From Propionibacteriaceae bacterium (GTDB lineage: Bacteria; Actinomycetota; Actinomycetes; Propionibacteriales; Propionibacteriaceae), in the NCBI GenBank assembly GCA_021323255.1, contig JAJTCL010000175.1, positions 1 to 6,146 on the forward strand: a stretch of DNA of 6,146 bases, given 5' to 3'. A model generated the notes under the pieces. That model was not told the DNA's origin, did no database searches, and saw nothing but the letters and a program-made list of their open reading frames with translations. A program made the position numbers and the translations under genes. Every line of letters begins with the position of its first letter. Position 1 is the first letter of the stretch. Of this stretch, positions 4,952-6,146 are shown one piece after another.

Positions 4952-5678
4952 GGCGATACGCAAGGTCGAAGATCTGACGTCCCGCGTCCAGCCCGCGCTG
5001 CTCGAAGTGAGTGATCGGCCGTCCGTCCCACCGCGGGGCCCAGCCGTTGGGATGCAGGTTGTCCAAGCACGGATCGCTATCCAGCACCACCCGCATCCGC
5101 TCCGCATAGTCGGCCCAGTCGGTAGCGATGCGCCATCTTCCGCCTGGCTTCAGCCGAGAAGCTGACAGTGCGGCGAACTCGGGCGTCAACAGCCGGCGCT
5201 TATGATGGCGCGCCTTGTGCCAGGGGTCAGGAAAGAACAGCCAGAGCTCATCGACCGATCGGGCCGGCACCAGATACTCCATGGCAGCCACAGCGTCGGC
5301 CTCAACAATCCGGACATTGTCCGTGCAGTTCCGTGCGAGCTGAGCAAGCAGCCGCGCGATTGCAGGTTGGTAGACCTCGAAGGCCAGAAGGTTTGCGTGC
5401 GGTCGTGCCTGTGCCATCGGAATGAGTGACTCGCCAGCGCCAGGCCCGATCTCCACGATCAGCTCGGCATCTCGTCCAAACGACTGCACGAGATCCAGCG
5501 ACGCCGTCGGATGGACGGAGGTTGAGCTGTCCAGGCGGGGCACCTGAAGGACGAAGCGATCCCGGTACGCCTCCCAGGCCCGCCGCTGATTAGGCCGCAT
5601 CCGGTTGCTGCGGCGCACGAACGAGACAACGTCCCGCCGCGCCTGCAGCTCAGCACGCTCCACAGCCGGCTCAATCAT
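4941..5678 (-). CDS. trmB: tRNA (guanine-N7)-methyltransferase TrmB
   Basis: TrmB uses S-adenosylmethionine to make 7-methylguanosine at position 46 in the variable loop of tRNA. The 245-aa protein has the actinobacterial-style N-terminus SFVRRSNRMRPNQRRAWE (19-36). Motif I is IVEIGPGAGESL (74-85), with E101 (AFEVYQP) as the likely ribose-binding acid and EADAVAAM (126-133) as the next SAM contact. The family signature FFPDPWHKARHHKRRLL (148-164) contains the catalytic and tRNA-binding residues D151, H154, K155, H159 and R161. ATDWADYA follows about 25 residues later. The start is ATG 5678, with GAGGA 12 bases upstream; a TTG at 5690 in the same frame would add four residues but touches the Shine-Dalgarno. 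It is the first gene of the operon and overlaps the following truA at its 3' end. Confidence 0.97.
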   Translation of the reverse strand: MIEPAVERAELQARRDVVSFVRRSNRMRPNQRRAWEAYRDRFVLQVPRLDSSTSVHPTASLDLVQSFGRDAELIVEIGPGAGESLIPMAQARPHANLLAFEVYQPAIARLLAQLARNCTDNVRIVEADAVAAMEYLVPARSVDELWLFFPDPWHKARHHKRRLLTPEFAALSASRLKPGGRWRIATDWADYAERMRVVLDSDPCLDNLHPNGWAPRWDGRPITHFEQRGLDAGRQIFDLAYRRVS

Positions 5679-5690
5679 GATCTTGGTCAA

Positions 5691-5816
5691 TCCTCGACGG
5701 ACTCCTACGTTAACCCAGGTTCGGTACGGACTGCATAACGTGCAAACTGTGCGTACCGTAGCGAAACGCCGAGAACAGGAGGTTCGGTCGAATGGCGTGG
5801 CCCAATCACCGATGGG
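5691..5816. promoter_or_regulatory. Upstream region of the trmB operon with nested inverted repeats
   Basis: This 126-base gap separates trmB from the end of the transporter gene and should hold the operon promoter. GGTACG (5723-5728) and CGTACC (5752-5757) are perfect complements. Inside them TGCA (5732-5735) and TGCA (5741-5744) flank TAACG. The 9-mer AGGTTCGGT is directly repeated at 5717-5725 and 5780-5788. On the minus strand TAACGT (5707-5712) is the best -10-like hexamer, about 28 bases before the ATG, with no good -35. The repeats could be an operator or a leader hairpin. Confidence 0.35.
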
Positions 5817-5817
5817 C
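5800..5817 (-). other. Small hairpin at the 3' end of the transporter gene
   Basis: On the minus strand GCCCATC, starting on the last base of the TAG stop, can pair with GATTGGGC around a 3-base loop, giving a 7-bp stem with one bulged T. No T-run follows, so it is not a classical intrinsic terminator. It may be a 3'-end structure. Confidence 0.3.
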
Positions 5818-6146
5818 TAGCTCGAGATGTCCTTGGTCGACAGTCTCGCCCACGCCGCGAGCCAGAAGGTGCCGGCGTAGACCACAGCCGTGATCAGTCC
5901 GCGCTGGATCGACTCGGTGGCGATGGGATCTCGCAGCAGATCACCGAAGGCGGTCCACCAATGGGTCAGCAGCCACGGGTGCAGCCAGTCCAACTGGGCG
6001 ATCGAATCGAGGATGAACATCAACACGTTCACCAGCACGATCGCGATGGTCGCGCCAATCGGCTGCTCGGTCAGAGTTGAGACGAACAAACCGATGGCGC
6101 CGAGCGCTGAGAACTGGGCCGCAAGGTACAGCGAGCTCAGCACCAG
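5817..6146 (-). CDS. ABC-2 type transporter permease, C-terminal fragment (cut by window edge)
   Basis: Only the last 109 residues are visible; the frame is open to the window edge and the start lies beyond 6146. Three hydrophobic helices are clear: YLAAQFSALGAIGLFVSTL (7-25), IGATIAIVLVNVLMFILDSI (30-49) and a last one at about 84-103 (GLITAVVYAGTFWLAAWARL). A Trp/His-rich outer loop, WLHPWLLTHWWTAFGDLLRDPI, joins the second and third, and the tail is STKDISS. The FVSTLTEQPIGA turn, the HPWLLTHWW..FGDLLRDP loop and the W.RLSTKDI tail fit the membrane subunits of ABC-2 exporters, which pair with a separate ATPase. That ATPase gene is probably beyond the right edge. The substrate cannot be told from this fragment. 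A GTG at 6143 is in frame but reads as mid-protein. Confidence 0.85.
   Translation of the reverse strand: MVLSSLYLAAQFSALGAIGLFVSTLTEQPIGATIAIVLVNVLMFILDSIAQLDWLHPWLLTHWWTAFGDLLRDPIATESIQRGLITAVVYAGTFWLAAWARLSTKDISS

Noticed and set aside
4952..5107. Longer truA starting at 5107
   Set aside because: These codons are an alternative frame of the trmB coding sequence and do not resemble any TruA N-terminus.
5605..5820. 71-aa plus-strand frame crossing the trmB upstream gap
   Set aside because: It starts inside trmB, has no ribosome binding site and reads as random basic sequence.
1..6146. CRISPR array, tRNA gene, insertion sequence, toxin-antitoxin or defence cassette
   Set aside because: No regularly spaced repeats, tRNA-like cloverleaf, transposase or flanking terminal repeats were seen; the genes are mostly housekeeping.

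Overview
This is a GC-rich stretch of bacterial chromosome. GC-rich third codon positions, GTG starts and the way the proteins read (a SodA close to the mycobacterial type, a TrmB with an actinobacterial-style N-terminus) point to an actinomycete. A Propionibacteriales-like lineage is possible, but that is an inference. The window holds no tRNA or rRNA gene, no insertion sequence and no CRISPR array.

Layout from left to right. An unrecognised 218-aa protein lies on the minus strand (22-678). Divergent from it on the plus strand are a 31-aa single-helix membrane microprotein (757-852) and a secreted beta-propeller-like protein anchored by a C-terminal membrane helix (908-1885). Next on the plus strand is pdxH (2001-2648), which makes pyridoxal 5'-phosphate. 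It converges on the minus-strand sodA (2656-3282), and only 7 bases separate the two stop codons. After a 203-base gap rich in short repeats comes a minus-strand RNA-modification operon, transcribed trmB -> truA -> RsmC-like methyltransferase (5678 down to 3486). Its genes overlap at both junctions. After a 126-base or longer gap with nested inverted repeats, the window ends inside an ABC-2 type transporter permease on the minus strand, of which only the C-terminal 109 residues are visible.

How the genes work together: trmB (tRNA m7G46), truA (tRNA pseudouridine 38-40) and the RsmC-like methyltransferase (probably an rRNA guanine-N2 enzyme) form a compact translation-modification unit. pdxH and sodA are housekeeping genes for cofactor supply and oxidative defence. 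The microprotein and the propeller protein are probably co-transcribed and both act at the membrane, but their jobs are unknown.

Most of the window is ordinary core-genome content. I did not find a convincing new multi-gene system. The items most worth a second look are the 31-aa microprotein with a possible leaderless promoter, the propeller gene beside it, the small RNA-modification operon, and several repeat structures between genes.
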